This document shows positions 51,131-61,697 of a DNA stretch of 64,000 nt, one piece after another. The stretch comes from Schistocephalus solidus (taxonomy: Eukaryota; Platyhelminthes; Cestoda; Diphyllobothriidea; Diphyllobothriidae): NCBI GenBank assembly GCA_017591395.1, contig WEDG01004911.1:141176-205175 (forward strand), read 5' to 3'. The translations under genes were made by a program, and so were the position numbers. The notes beneath the pieces were generated by a model. It did no database searches. It saw only the letters and a list, made by a program, of their open reading frames with translations, and was not told the DNA's origin. Each line of letters begins with the position of its first letter. The stretch's first letter is position 1.

Positions 51131-51929
51131 AGTCTCCATTGTTTTTGTTCGCAAGGTTCCTCTGCCTATAACACTAGCTACTGTGCGATTGCTGGCTGGG
51201 CTCGATAGTGATCCCCAAAGTCTAACGGAACGAGTGAATTCCGTTTGCAATCGGTGATTGCCCATCAACGAAGTACAGCATCGTCTTTTATCTCGCCAAG
51301 ATTTTGGGCAGAGACCGGTTTCATGGGCAGATCAATGGCAAGATTTGGGACTCCAAACCGGCCTCCAAGTGGACCTGATTGTGGTCCAGATGTTTATGTG
51401 TGATGGCTTGAAAAATAAAACAAGACCTGTGAACGTTAAACGAAACAGTTAACGCCACAACCAACAAGAACGGAGAGAAAACGAACTGCAGGACAAATCA
51501 GCAGCCATAATTGGCTGTTAAGTTGACAGCTTTAATTCCTGCATCTCATAAGGAGAGCTTAGTACAGCAATTTTGATTATCTGAAAATATGAAGTGAAAA
51601 TTACTTTTTTTTAACCTAAGACCGCTCCTTTAACTTATCGATGCACACGTCTTTTTTATAAGATTCTACGTCCGATTCACAATATTTCCCTCATGATTGT
51701 GAACTAACCGTTGGCTTTATGTGAAACGAGTTTCTCCTCTTCTATTCTCCTCCGTTTCCGCAATCCGCATGCAGGTTTAACCGGTTGAGCTGCCCAGCTA
51801 GGCAGCTGTGTAAGCCTCCAAAATTTCACATGAAGATTCACTTAGGCGGTGTAGGTACAAAGGAAAGCCACAAATCCTCTCCCTTAAGAGTAACTTGTCA
51901 TCAATTCTCCCCCTTCAAAAAAAGCGGGA

Positions 51930-52110
51930 AAAGCACGGGGCTAGGCTCCCCTCCCACTATGAATTCCGCCAGGGAGAGTATGGTTAGAATTAAGGTCATA
52001 TTAAAGTTAGAGTTAAGGTTATATTTAAAGCTAAGATCAGAATTCAGATTAGGGATACGTAGTGTTGGTGTTAAGGTCAGGATTTAGATTTATGTTTGGG
52101 TTAGATGCAA
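51930..52110 (+). repeat. Degenerate telomere-like array
   Basis: From about 51978 to 52105 the sequence is a chain of imperfect GTTAGGATTAAGG-like units (ATGGTTAGAATTAAGG, GTTAGAGTTAAGG, AGATTAGGG, GTTGGTGTTAAGG, GGGTTAG). A left block with GAATTCCGCCAGGGA resembles, inverted, the start of the element near 59.54 kb. It abuts the hammerhead-bearing segment that follows. Confidence 0.5.
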
Positions 52111-52169
52111 GCAAAAGTGCAAGTACCAGGAATTACTTTAAAGAATCTGGCGTAATCACGCAGGGAGAA

Positions 52170-52232
52170 GAACTTCACTCTCCTGACGTTTCGGATTCTT
52201 TTTCGAAAAATCAACTTCAGAGACAGTATCAT
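52170..52232 (-). ncRNA. Hammerhead-ribozyme-like motif, one core change
   Basis: Minus strand: CTGAAGT (plus 52214-52220), then a good helix II GATTTTT/AAGAATC with loop CGAAA (within 52193-52213), then GAAACGTC (52185-52192) and AGGAGAG. The CUGANGA box ends in T instead of A, which should abolish or cripple cleavage. Helix III is the contiguous self-complementary ACGT. The element it belongs to also contains TTCCTGGTACTTGCAC further along the minus strand, as does the 28-kb copy. Confidence 0.55.
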
Positions 52233-52299
52233 ATATGGTCAATTTTTACACAGGAAGTTGCAGTTATTATGGGAGGTAGTGGCTATGCTTCCGCATAAC

Positions 52300-54540
52300 T
52301 ATGACAAGTAACGGCTCCCCCTTCATCGATGATGCTTGGCCACTTATGCTGTCAGGACTTGGCGGTCGGTATATGGGTTAGATTTAATAATCGGGTAACG
52401 TTTAGAATACTGGATAAGTTACACTTCCTGTATAAATGGGGAAAGGGGTATTTATGCCACTATCCCATCATAAATCGTCATTCAAAACTGTCTTATGTTA
52501 TAGAGAGATAATTAGTTCAAACGTTATAGTACAATAGATCTCTACTTTCATGGGAGACCCCATGGTAGTTTCCCCCTAAAGGAATTACTCGTTTACTAGG
52601 ATCAACATGATAAGGCAAACTTTGTGCAAGTGACGCCAGTATAGTATATTCACAGGAATCCACTTCCGGACGGAATGACGCCATTTACGGCCGCGAGGAT
52701 ATCAGTGCTGCTTTATTCCATGTAAACTATAGGCTCGGCGACCAGTACGTACCCACCGCAACAGTACGGTTCAGATGCGTTTGGGTTGTAATAGGAGCAT
52801 AGGCCTGGGCTTTTCAAAATATGTAGTCAAAAGTACGCCAGGTTGCTCTGACGACGCCGGCCAGCTTCCTACAAGCCCATACTTTTTACCGACGGCTCTT
52901 AGGGCCCGCATTTAACGTGTCGTTGTGGCGTCACCACCCTCCCTCCTCACCCCGGTTAGGTCCTCCCCACCTCCTGCGCTTTAGTGCAATAGGGTCAACT
53001 GCTCCGGACACACACCGCCCGACAATGGGCCGCTAATCCCACGCCAAAACTTCGGGATGGGTCGCTGAGCCCTACATGTGTGTGCTCAGTGCGCGATCCG
53101 CACATCCGTAAATCCGGGCCGATCAACTAGATCAGGGATCTGAGACAGCAAAGCGCTGTTTTGCGGCTGCGGCAGAAAGCTTCACTCTCAAGGTCATGAG
53201 CGGGGCTTGCATGTGATCACCCGCTGGATTCCATGACTGGGTGAAGGGGTCACAGAGCACGATCGCTTCATTCACAAAATACTGATTTTCAAGAGCTCTG
53301 GTAAGATCCCGATAGAGTGACCTGTGCGGAATCCGCTCACAATTATTTACTGCACCATTTCCAAAAAAATAAGAAAAAAATGGAATGAGGGTTGGCCACT
53401 TAACGTTACTGAGTAATTCAGGTCTCCGCATATTTGGCAGGCAAAGTCGCATATATGTTGCGCATTCATTTAACGGCTTCAAAGATTCTTGCTCCATTCA
53501 AAGGCCTGTTACCAATGGGGGCCGACGGATCCATGCTGTCTATCAGTAAAGGATCCTGGATGATGCATGAACGACAGATATAAGTTGAGGAGGTTTGTTT
53601 AGATAAATGCTATTGGTGAGGCTGATCTATGACCAGGCACATGGAGCAGCCTGTTAGACAGTTCCCAGCCTTGCGCCTGTTTGCATAGGGGCAAGTTACT
53701 TGAAAACAAACGAATTACCCTGCACTTCTGTCAGCAAGGATGCACATATAATGTTCCAAAGGGTCATTTATCCTCTTAAAGGGCCTTATCCTCTCAAAAT
53801 GTCCCCTTTTGTCCTTTTAACAGTAGTCCTACTGTGTGAATGTCGGCTCTTGCGTAGCTAAATACTTGGCCAAATGCCTAAAGGAACGTGAGGTTGAGAG
53901 ACAAGGCTTCCACTTTCCGATCCTACGTTTGGTAAGTTTACGGGTCGAGATGCAGTGATTTCCTCCTGAGAAGCAAGACTCAAATAAATCCCATAACGCG
54001 TTAATGATTGTAAGCAGACCCCGCGTTTCCAGTAAGCAGTCAACCAGACATTCGTATGAACAAGTTGTGCGTATGTCTTAAATTGCGCGAGAGAGAATTT
54101 GATTATTTTGGCTCAACTAACCTGCTCAAAATAATTCGTTAAAATTAATTGGTTAGGGGAGCCCATGAGCAGTTCTTTTAGGGACGCGAAAAAATTTAAG
54201 GTGGGTTTTGGTCATCAGCGTTTCCTATGACCTCTGCTCCTTCCAGTAATGACTTGGTGAGCCACGGTTATAAACACCCTCCCTAAAAATAAGGGTGGTT
54301 TTGCGCCAGATTCTAGGGGAGGTTAGGATTGGATAAAACTGGAGAATAGGTAAACCCAACGAGATTTAGCTCAAGGCCACCCGCGGCACGCGTGTTTGCT
54401 GTTATTGGTCAAACAGGTGCCGGAAAAGGGCAAAAAACTCAAATTTTGTTTCAGATCACGCACGTATAAGACTTTAAATCAGATAAGAGATGGTAAATTA
54501 ACTGCTAGAGAGGCTTCCTATGTAAGAATGCTTGTATGCC
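52300..54540. other. Mixed-composition stretch, no confident gene
   Basis: It includes a GC-rich, C-rich block at about 52900-53130 of unknown nature and the 121-codon minus frame listed separately. Near 54250-54350 a short sequence (GGTGGTTTTGCGCCAG) resembles the left part of the element at 54546 (GTGGTTTTGTGCCAG). Confidence 0.4.
53132..53497 (-). other. 121-codon open frame, coding status unproven
   Basis: A minus-strand frame with ATG at 53495-53497 and balanced amino-acid composition (for example NNCERIPHRSLYRDLTRALE and NEAIVLCDPFTQSWNPAGDH). The surrounding DNA is less AT-rich than average. I recognise no family, signal peptide or membrane segment. It could be a terminal exon or part of a mobile element. 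Confidence 0.3.
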
Positions 54541-54545
54541 GCCTA

Positions 54546-54763
54546 AATAGGACAAGGAGCTGCCCATAATACATGTGGTTTTGTGCCAGCTTCTTAGGAA
54601 ATTATGTTTAGGGTTAAGGTGAGGGTTAGGTTTAAGCGTGAGCTTAAGTTCAGAGTTGAGGTTCAGCTCATGATTCAGCTAAGGTTTAAGGTGAGGGTAA
54701 GGCGCGGGTATGTTTACCCTTCCTGAAGGCCACCTATTTTACGCAGGCGGGACGGCTCCTATT
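54546..54763. mobile_element. Telomere-like element, second TIR-type copy
   Basis: Left end AATAGGACAAGGAGCTG and right end (reverse complement) AATAGGAGCCGTCCCG are imperfect inverted repeats that match the ends of the 19.17-kb element. The interior (about 54602-54715) is a chain of GGGTTAAGG-like units (AGGGTTAAGGTGAGGGTTAGG and on). The subterminal block TTTACCCTTCCTGAAGG...CCACCTATTTTACGC matches the 19.2-kb element in inverted orientation. Confidence 0.6.
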
Positions 54764-54994
54764 CCAGTGCAGCCGCGGTGCAGGGGATCCCTACCACTTG
54801 ATATCCAAATCATAGGAAACATAAAAATACTCCATGCTTTAAAAAACCACGATTTAGGCCAAAATGGTAAGTGACACCAAGAGGCTAAAGTAGTTAAAGT
54901 CGGAGCATGCAGTCATGTCCAAGTGTGTGTATATTAGCTTGTGCCCCCTAAACGGGCCACGTGGTAGATGCGTTGGGCCAACACGGGGGCCACA

Positions 54995-55310
54995 TTAGGG
55001 CACGGCATGCGTTATTCGGGTTGCGCTCCCATAACAAATGCCGAACATGGGAGGTGTGGTGGCACGCCTAGAGGCGGCTTGAACTTAAGGGACCCAGCCG
55101 CGCCAGCCACCTGCGTCCTCTCCCGCCTCCGGTCTTCTTGACTCTGCCTTGACACCGGGCTCAGGTGGGGGAGGAGGAGAGAGTGCACTAGATGCAGCGC
55201 AAGTCTACTATCACTTTAAACTAAATCACGCGCAAGTCACCGTCCCTGCTCCACTTTCCCATGGAACATACGGTGGACATCGTCGGACTACGACGGTCGA
55301 ACTGTCGTAT
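54995..55310 (+). repeat. GC-rich dispersed repeat, copy C
   Basis: Same block order as copies A and B: TTATTCGGGTTG, GGTGTGGTGGCACGCC, GCGCCAGCCACC, GGTGGGGGAGGAGGAG, TCACTTTAAACTAAATCACG, GCAAGTCACCGTCC, ending GACGGTCGAACTGTCGT. It is nearly identical to copy A over TCTACTATCACTTTAAACTA. Confidence 0.8.
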
Positions 55311-55314
55311 TTTA

Positions 55315-58300
55315 GCTGTTCTTAGCTGCGAGACGACAGCAGTAAGCTACGCGAAATTGAACAACAAGGAGACATAGGTCGATATAAAACAAATCATAGT
55401 AAGTAGCGTCACGTAAGTACTTCAATTTTACCCAACATTTCGTTGAGGTGCGTGGCCTCACTTTTGAAAGTCACGTTTTTTTCAAGTTTATGTGTGAACG
55501 CACCGCAGGAAAGGTTGCTGAGGTGCTAATTTATTACTTCCAAAATCTTCAAATTCAGTGTTTTGAGGTGCAACTGTCTATTCCGAAACCAGTCCGCACG
55601 ACCTGCAAATGAATAAACTGCATTGTGATTTAGTCAAATCCTTAAATTTAGGACTTAGCATCTGGCAACAAAACAACCTCTATAACCTTGCATTTTTGGT
55701 ATGTCGTACTTTGCTGCGAAATTTGGACAATTGGAAAGGTTTTACTTATTGCAAATTATTAAAGATCGACAATATAGAGACTGCTTTCAAAATAATACTG
55801 ACATTTAACCTAATCCCAAATAAACTCCAAGGAACTGCAAATTAATGAGATATGCAAAATTACAAGACGCAAATTATATTTGGAACCTTATAAGGCAATT
55901 TCAGGTCTAAAGTTGGCAGGCTTCTGAAACTGTAAGCATCTCGAGTCCAATGTCCATAGTCTCGCACGTGTGGATATGCAAAAATATGGTTGCTTTTATT
56001 TTCTTTATACATCGCATGTAAGCATACAAAATAATGAAACGGTGTCAATATATTGCGTAACTTAGAAAATCAAATGTTCATCGAGAAAGGAGCATGCACA
56101 GAGGCATTGTGTTTGAGGAAGTTAATGTTATCCCTGTTTTCCATGTCATAATGTTGCGAAATAACCCGCTCTTACGTACTTTTAATTTCGTAACTCACTT
56201 ATTTAGATTATTTATCTTGCTCAGGTAGGCATGCGTTAGGCATGAAAGAGCTATTTTAGTCGACCGTTGGCTTAGACGCAAGGGTGTTACACTAAAATAG
56301 GGTTAAATTGCGGGAGAACTGGAATGCAACACTGGACTATTTTGTTACAATTCAGCGACGGCTTTGTAATGAAAAGCTGATGCTGATCAGAAGACATGAA
56401 CTGCATTTTTATTTTTCTCTGCCTCCTCCTCCTCCTCCCACTAAAACCCAGCTACCATATGAAAATTTCCATTTGCCTGCACATTTAACTTATTTCCATA
56501 CCTATATTTATGTCCAGAACTAAAAGAAATTTACCGATAGCAGATTTATGTTTGCTAAATTATCTTTAAAAGTTATAAAATAGTTTAAACACTCCAAACG
56601 TACTCAAGAAATGTGTTTTCGATCTAGAGGGACTTCATACGTGAGGTTTTAATATCGATTGTAATGCGGTATATTTCCCACAGTATTTTGGGACTTCCAG
56701 GATGCCGGCTTTTTAGTTCCTTCTCTTACTGGCGGCAGTAAAACAATTGTTTAAAATGGCTCCCTATTTAATATAAATGTTTTCTATTGAGTTTCGATGT
56801 CCTCATAAATTCAAATATATTTTATCTAAAATCATGTTAATAAAAAACCATTCATGTTTTCAGTCGATAGCCAATCACAACTTTGTCAACTTTTCTGCTC
56901 GACCAAACCTATCTTTCAGTTTTTAAATGTTCTAAGCATGCGCCTTTATAAAACCGTGAAGTAGCCATTCAGACAACGTCGTATCTCTCCGTATCTTAAT
57001 GCTCCTCATGAAGTTAACAGCAGTGCACACATCTACTGTAAAATTTATGAGGCATATATGCATCTTGCTAATGGCGCAGACAAATGAATGTTGTTCATTA
57101 CATGGAAAGCATGCCACTTGTAAGCTGGAAACCCTAAACAAAAATGCAATGCAGATCGGGATGGAAATTATTCGGGAATCTGAAAACTTTTTATCACTTA
57201 ACCGCACACTTACTTGGAATAAGAACCTCAAAGATGCTGTGTTTTTCTACCAGTTGAGGACAAGAAAGTATATTTTTGCTCCTGTTTTCTATAAAATATA
57301 TTTGAATTTCTAAAGGTATCAAGATCAATGGAAACCTGCATGCTAAAATAGTAGTTATGTTTAGGAACTTTTATTTTGTGCTTTATGTGCAAGGAAGTGT
57401 ATTCAAGAGCTAGCAGCCCAACCTGTTCTAATTACTATGTGAATATACCGCACAGTAATCGATATTAAAACTGGACATAAAGAATGCTTCCTAGTCGTAA
57501 ACCCACCTCAGAATTTTGGTTAAAATTTAATGGGACTTTTCATTGATGGTAGTTACGAAACAGTGCACGCAATGCTCTTTTTGAAGATGGGCCAAAATCG
57601 GCGTCATTGCAAGGCGGCCTTTTTTGCTTGTTATTTATCATGAAAGACACATTTCCAGTAGTCTTTTTAATGCAACTAAGCTGCAACCACGTATTTGCTT
57701 AAACTTAATTAGGCCAAATCTATCTCAGAATGAAATTGATATTTTTAGTTTTAATATAATTCTTTGGGGGTCACAAGCTATCTGGGGCTAAACTTAAAAA
57801 GCACACCCACTTATTGTATGCTTGCAGTCAGTCTACGAAACCTAGCAACGGCAAAATTCTGTTATCTACACTTTTCAAAGACCAAGGCTTTCTCCATCAT
57901 TTATGCAGAGGATGTCAGTGACCTCGTCAGATAGCCTGGTAATGTCAGTTCACTCTCCGACTGGTGTTTCATGGCGCCAGTTTGGTGGTCGAAGATTGCA
58001 AGTAAAATGAAATTTTACTGTGCATGAGATGGCTTTCTTGCCAAAAAATCCGTTTTGGCTGCATTAAGAAAAACCCCGCATCAGACCTATTCATAAAGAT
58101 AAAATTGAACATTTATCCAAGGGACTGATGGTATGCAAAATAGTAGTTTGGAGGCCTGTACCCAGACATGACAATTAACCAGTTGTTCGTAAAGATTGCC
58201 TTATATTGCGCCTTCAATTTGAACATTTCTCCCATCTGACATCCCTTCCAAAGATTTAATACGTCTAAGAAAACTCTTTGCCTTGAGGTATTTTCCCGAG

Positions 58301-59475
58301 AACTTTGTTTCTGCAGAAGTTAATGGTCGCGACCGGTTCAGAATGGCAACTTATAATACACTCGTTTCCATGACCTGAGGTTTTAAATTCATAGTGCACT
58401 TCTCGGGGATTTACATCATACTTAATTATTCTATTGCTGCCTACCTCCAACATAGTCAGACAAATCATGCGCCAGTCCATCTTACTGAAAAAGGATTTCA
58501 AGATTTTCCTAAAGTTTCGCAAATGCAATCGATCCAGTCCAACAGGAGCATTCTGTCCTTCGACGCACGTAATTTTTAATCTATTTCCTCTAAAAGCTCG
58601 CTTCTTAACAAAATATATCCTTACCTTACCAAAGTATTTTGGCAAAAATTCGTTTAGGATTTCCCAGAGTATTTCCTTTTGTAACGAAGTGTTAATTTAT
58701 TGAGTGAAACGCAGCTGTTTTGCATGTGCAGCTCATTTTCTCTCAATAGTACAATGTATAGAGAAGATAAAAGCATTACCAGGTGCTTTTAGATGCAAAC
58801 TCACAAAACTATGCATCCTGTAGTTCACCGATTAGAGGATCAATAACTCGCTTTTGTTAGAAGAATGAATTCGACAAGGACGCACAAACAAGGAGGAAGA
58901 ACACAAAAACTGTTGAGATTTAACACCTCAACCGAGTGTCCTATATGATTACTAGTCAAAATGTACGAACGTGGATAGACGATAAGGGGTATGCGTCTGA
59001 TAGCAAATCAAGGTAACTGGCTTAAAAAGCTTACACTGGAATTAATAAGTTTTATTAAAATAACACTACAGTACAACTAGTATTAAGCATGGATGAGTGT
59101 TTTATGCCGTGGGAGACTTAATTATACGATATTTGAATCGTGTTCTGAGGACAACCCTAAAACGTTCCCCACATTCTTTGCTCTCAAGGACAGCCCTGAC
59201 TGCAAAAACCTTATATATTTTTTTTCTATTTCGTCCCTTGACCTATTGCAGGTAAAATATGGGTTAAAAAGTCAAAACGGAAAACACATTTCCTTACTTG
59301 CCTCGACTAGATCATATTTAAAGAGCATTGTGGGCCATAGAATGAAGTGTTAGGGAAGTAACGACGGATAGCAGGGTATAACTTATCTTCAGGACAAGCA
59401 TCTGTTAGTGCACAATAGCCGCAAAAATGTGGTTGGCAATCCATGGTGATAATGAAGGGCCAACTCGATAAACCC
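55315..59475. other. AT-rich non-coding stretch, no supported gene
   Basis: The longest frame is 126 codons at 58265-58645 (minus), without a recognisable domain. A short (CCT)n tract lies at 56425-56440. Nothing else is supported. Confidence 0.5.
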
Positions 59476-59499
59476 TCCAGTACGATACGAAACTATGGA

Positions 59500-59712
59500 A
59501 ATCACAGTACAGCCAGTGGCATTGTGCTAAAATCCAGGGGACGGCGAATTCCTATGTCTATGCTCTAACCTGCATTCAATCCAAAACCCTTAACTTTGCG
59601 CCCAATTAGATCCCAACGGTCGTAAACCTAACCACAATTATATCACTCACCCTAACCTACAACCCTTTGGAAATTAAAATTAGTTCATCCGTAACCATGT
59701 AGGGTGAGGGAG
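59500..59712 (-). repeat. Degenerate telomere-like repeat element
   Basis: CCCTAA-like units in a chain (about 59584-59670: AAACCCTTAAC, GTAAACCTAACC, CACCCTAACC, TACAACCC). Left flank GTGCTAAAATCCAGG and ACCTGCATTCAATCC match the 23.5-kb element in inverted orientation. It ends immediately before the Penelope RT fragment at 59.72 kb. Confidence 0.5.
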
Positions 59713-59714
59713 TT

Positions 59715-59830
59715 AATTGCTGTCCTGCTGAAGCTACTGGCAAAAATCAACGCGACGCTCGCTAGTTTGCAGAGTAATAGGGCCATCTCAAAAGCTGAAC
59801 GACTGACTGAAAAGAACACTGACGTCCCTT
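59715..59830 (+). pseudogene. Penelope-like RT fragment (5'-truncated, short)
   Basis: Codes LLKLLAKINATLASLQ and then SKAERLT, a segment that lies just before the 'ARFYGLPKVHK' motif in the RT of this element family. Nucleotide identity with 61698-61780 is near perfect (CTGTCCTGCTGAAGCTACTG through GCTAGTTTGCAG). The match to RT stops within about 110 bp, and the frame runs on into unrelated sequence to 59961. Both copies start at the same point, so their 5' ends share a breakpoint or a common ancestor. Confidence 0.75.
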
Positions 59831-60368
59831 TTTATGTCTCTTCTAATGGGGCAGAAACCCGAGTTTCCAAGGGAAATAAACTTGGTTTCCGATATAGAAA
59901 TCAAGCCACAAATCAAGGTGAAGTAACATTCAATCAAATTAATGAGGCCATGCTTATATAGTCGGAATGTCAGCAGAAACACTTCGGAGGACCTAGGTGG
60001 CATTAGAAGCCTCAGTTTGGACGATAGGTTTCAACACTGATCCACAAGGTGAGTGCGGCCGCAACTTGCGGGTTGATTTGTTAACAGAGAAAGACTTTCG
60101 CTTCATATACCCACCGTTATTATCTACTATGAGTTGAATTTCGAAGTCGAGGTAGAAATAAATTGACAGGAGGTGGACTTGAGCATAGAGACAAGTTTAA
60201 ATAGTACACATGAACTTACTTACCACGAAGTGATCTCCAAGTCCACAAATGTCAAACTTTGCTAGGAGAATGGCTCGTAGGAATGAGTTAGTTCCCGTAA
60301 TGATCAATGAACGTTTATCAACGAATTCAGTCAATATGCTTAATCTAAACTGGCAATACAGCCAGAAC

Positions 60369-60530
60369 TTGGCTCAATCGTTAGAGTTTTGGACGTCTGA
60401 TCAACGGATCTCGGGTTCGAGCCATAGGCAGTGCATAATCTGGGTTTGTGTATAACTTGCTAATGACGGCTTATGAGCCAGAACTGGTCACTCCCGCCTC
60501 CCTTGTTTTCGAAGGCATTGTTAATATTTC
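60369..60530 (+). mobile_element. tRNA-derived SINE (plus strand)
   Basis: TGGCTCAATCGTTAGAG (A box, about 60370-60386) and GGGTTCGAGCC (B box, 60413-60423) lie at tRNA spacing. The body has CTTGCTAATGACGGCTTATG, then CCAGAACTGG and CTCCCTTGTTTTCG, matching the other SINE copies here. It is the only full copy in the window on the plus strand. Confidence 0.75.
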
Positions 60531-60957
60531 CTAGCTCATGCAATTAAGAGTGCCACGACGTCCACAGAACTGACACGTTTCAGCCTGGCTCACAGTCCTG
60601 ACTGGGCCTAAGTTATCTGGTTAGTGCGTTACCTCCTACGTCAGAGCTGTTTGCATTTCGCGATAGTCCCAAAGAGCATTTGGTTGTTTACTGTGCGGAC
60701 CGACATCTGCCATTCATCAGCCACTTGTCTGATTCAAACGGAATGCGTATAAAATCGGACAAAGTGAGTGACTTTACACGCAAGTCTTTGTCTATTTCGT
60801 GCAGCCTAATCCCAAGATATGTCAGCCACGGTATAATTTTGGCTTTTGGACGAGATTATTTTCAAGCCACCCCAAAAAGCGTTTAGTCTGTAAAATATTG
60901 CTACTTTAGTAGCATGCAATTTTCTCATTTATTTTCAATGCTCTTATTTATTTAATT

Positions 60958-60980
60958 TATTATATATATATATATATATT
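60958..60980. repeat. (TA)n microsatellite
   Basis: About ten TA dinucleotides in a row, directly at the 3' end of the minus-strand SINE that follows. SINE tails often end in simple repeats. Confidence 0.95.
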
Positions 60981-61284
60981 TCTGGCTTATTAGCCGTCAT
61001 AAGCCAGTCATACCCAATCCCAAGTGTGGAAAACCTGGGATTCAAACTCGCGACCTTTGGAAACTGAGTCAAACGCTCTACCATTGAGCCACGGGCACGT
61101 TGCTTTGTCGGTTGCGATCGGGTATATGATGATAGTATGTGCGGCTCACCGATCTGCTTAAGGAACATTTCTGTTCCGTTGTGCCCTGGAACTCAGACTA
61201 GAGCCCTCACAGGCGGTCGCATAGCGACGTGTAGCATATGTTGCAAAAGTGGAACCGACAAAAACAAGGGAGACCGGAATGGCC
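60981..61284 (-). mobile_element. tRNA-derived SINE, tandem unit 1
   Basis: Minus strand: A box TGGCTCAATGGTAGAGCG (plus about 61075-61092), B box with GAGTTTGAATCCC (61037-61049), then CACACTTGGGATTGGGTATG, ACTGGCTTATGACGG and CCAGAAATATAT into the (TA)n tract. Upstream on the minus strand it carries the linker GGCCATTCCGGTCTCCCTTG to GTTCCACTTTTGC. Equivalent positions in unit 2 are 307 bp away. Confidence 0.85.
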
Positions 61285-61547
61285 ATTTCTGGCTTATAAG
61301 CCGTCATCAGCCAGTCATACCCAATCCCAAGTGTGAAACACCTGGGATTCGAACCCGCGACATTTGGTAACTGAGTCAAACGCTCAACCATTGAGCCACG
61401 GGATCGTTGCTTTGTCGGTTGCGATCGGGAATATGATGATAGCGTGCGGCTCACCGATCTGCTTAAGGAACATTTATGTTCCATTGTGCCCTGGAACTCA
61501 GACTAGAGCCCTCACAGGCGGTCGCATAGTGACGTGTAGCATATAGG
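61285..61547 (-). mobile_element. tRNA-derived SINE, tandem unit 2
   Basis: Minus strand: A box TGGCTCAATGGTTGAGCG (plus 61381-61398) and B box GCGGGTTCGAATCCC (61344-61358), both near-consensus for pol III. The upstream part (CTGAGTTCCAGGGCACAA, GATCGGTGAGCCGCAC) is repeated in unit 1, so the pair is a head-to-tail dimer. The unit ends abruptly at the inverted pLTR-like segment at 61548. Confidence 0.85.
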
Positions 61548-61697
61548 TTTAATATCCTGACGTTTCAAAATCAAACACGATTCCATCGTCGGAGGTATGG
61601 TTCAGTACGGCGCCTCACAGTATTTATGGGTTGTGAACATGCTGGCTCTACAACTACTTCGTGCAGGATGCACTGCGGGGTGTGCGGGGAGTCAATC
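61548..61697 (-). mobile_element. Inverted Penelope pLTR-like end
   Basis: Minus strand: TATA-like CCCATAAATA (plus 61621-61630), a 30-nt block (61599-61628) that is the exact reverse complement of 63587-63616, and a hammerhead-like core (61552-61598). It directly precedes, in opposite orientation, a 5'-truncated plus-strand Penelope RT. An inverted partial terminus in front of a truncated body is a recurring Penelope arrangement. Confidence 0.7.
61552..61598 (-). ncRNA. Hammerhead-ribozyme-like motif in the inverted pLTR
   Basis: Minus strand: helix I 5' strand ATACCT (plus 61593-61598); CCGACGA (61586-61592) in place of CUGANGA, a T-to-C change at the conserved U; helix II GAATC/GATTT with loop GTGTTT (within 61567-61585, 19 nt as in the 41-kb motif); GAAACGTC (61559-61566); helix I 3' strand AGGATAT (61552-61558), pairing with one bulge. 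Helix III is the contiguous self-complementary ACGT. The core change predicts loss of activity. Confidence 0.62.

Noticed and set aside
56425..56440. (CCT)n tract as a CRISPR-like or coding repeat
   Set aside because: It is a short simple repeat without spacers; the Pro run it encodes is incidental.
61381..61400. Possible functional tRNA genes at the A/B-box pairs (37.95, 60.4, 61.05, 61.35 kb)
   Set aside because: The same head is followed by the same non-tRNA body at several loci and no proper acceptor stem can be drawn. They are SINE heads.
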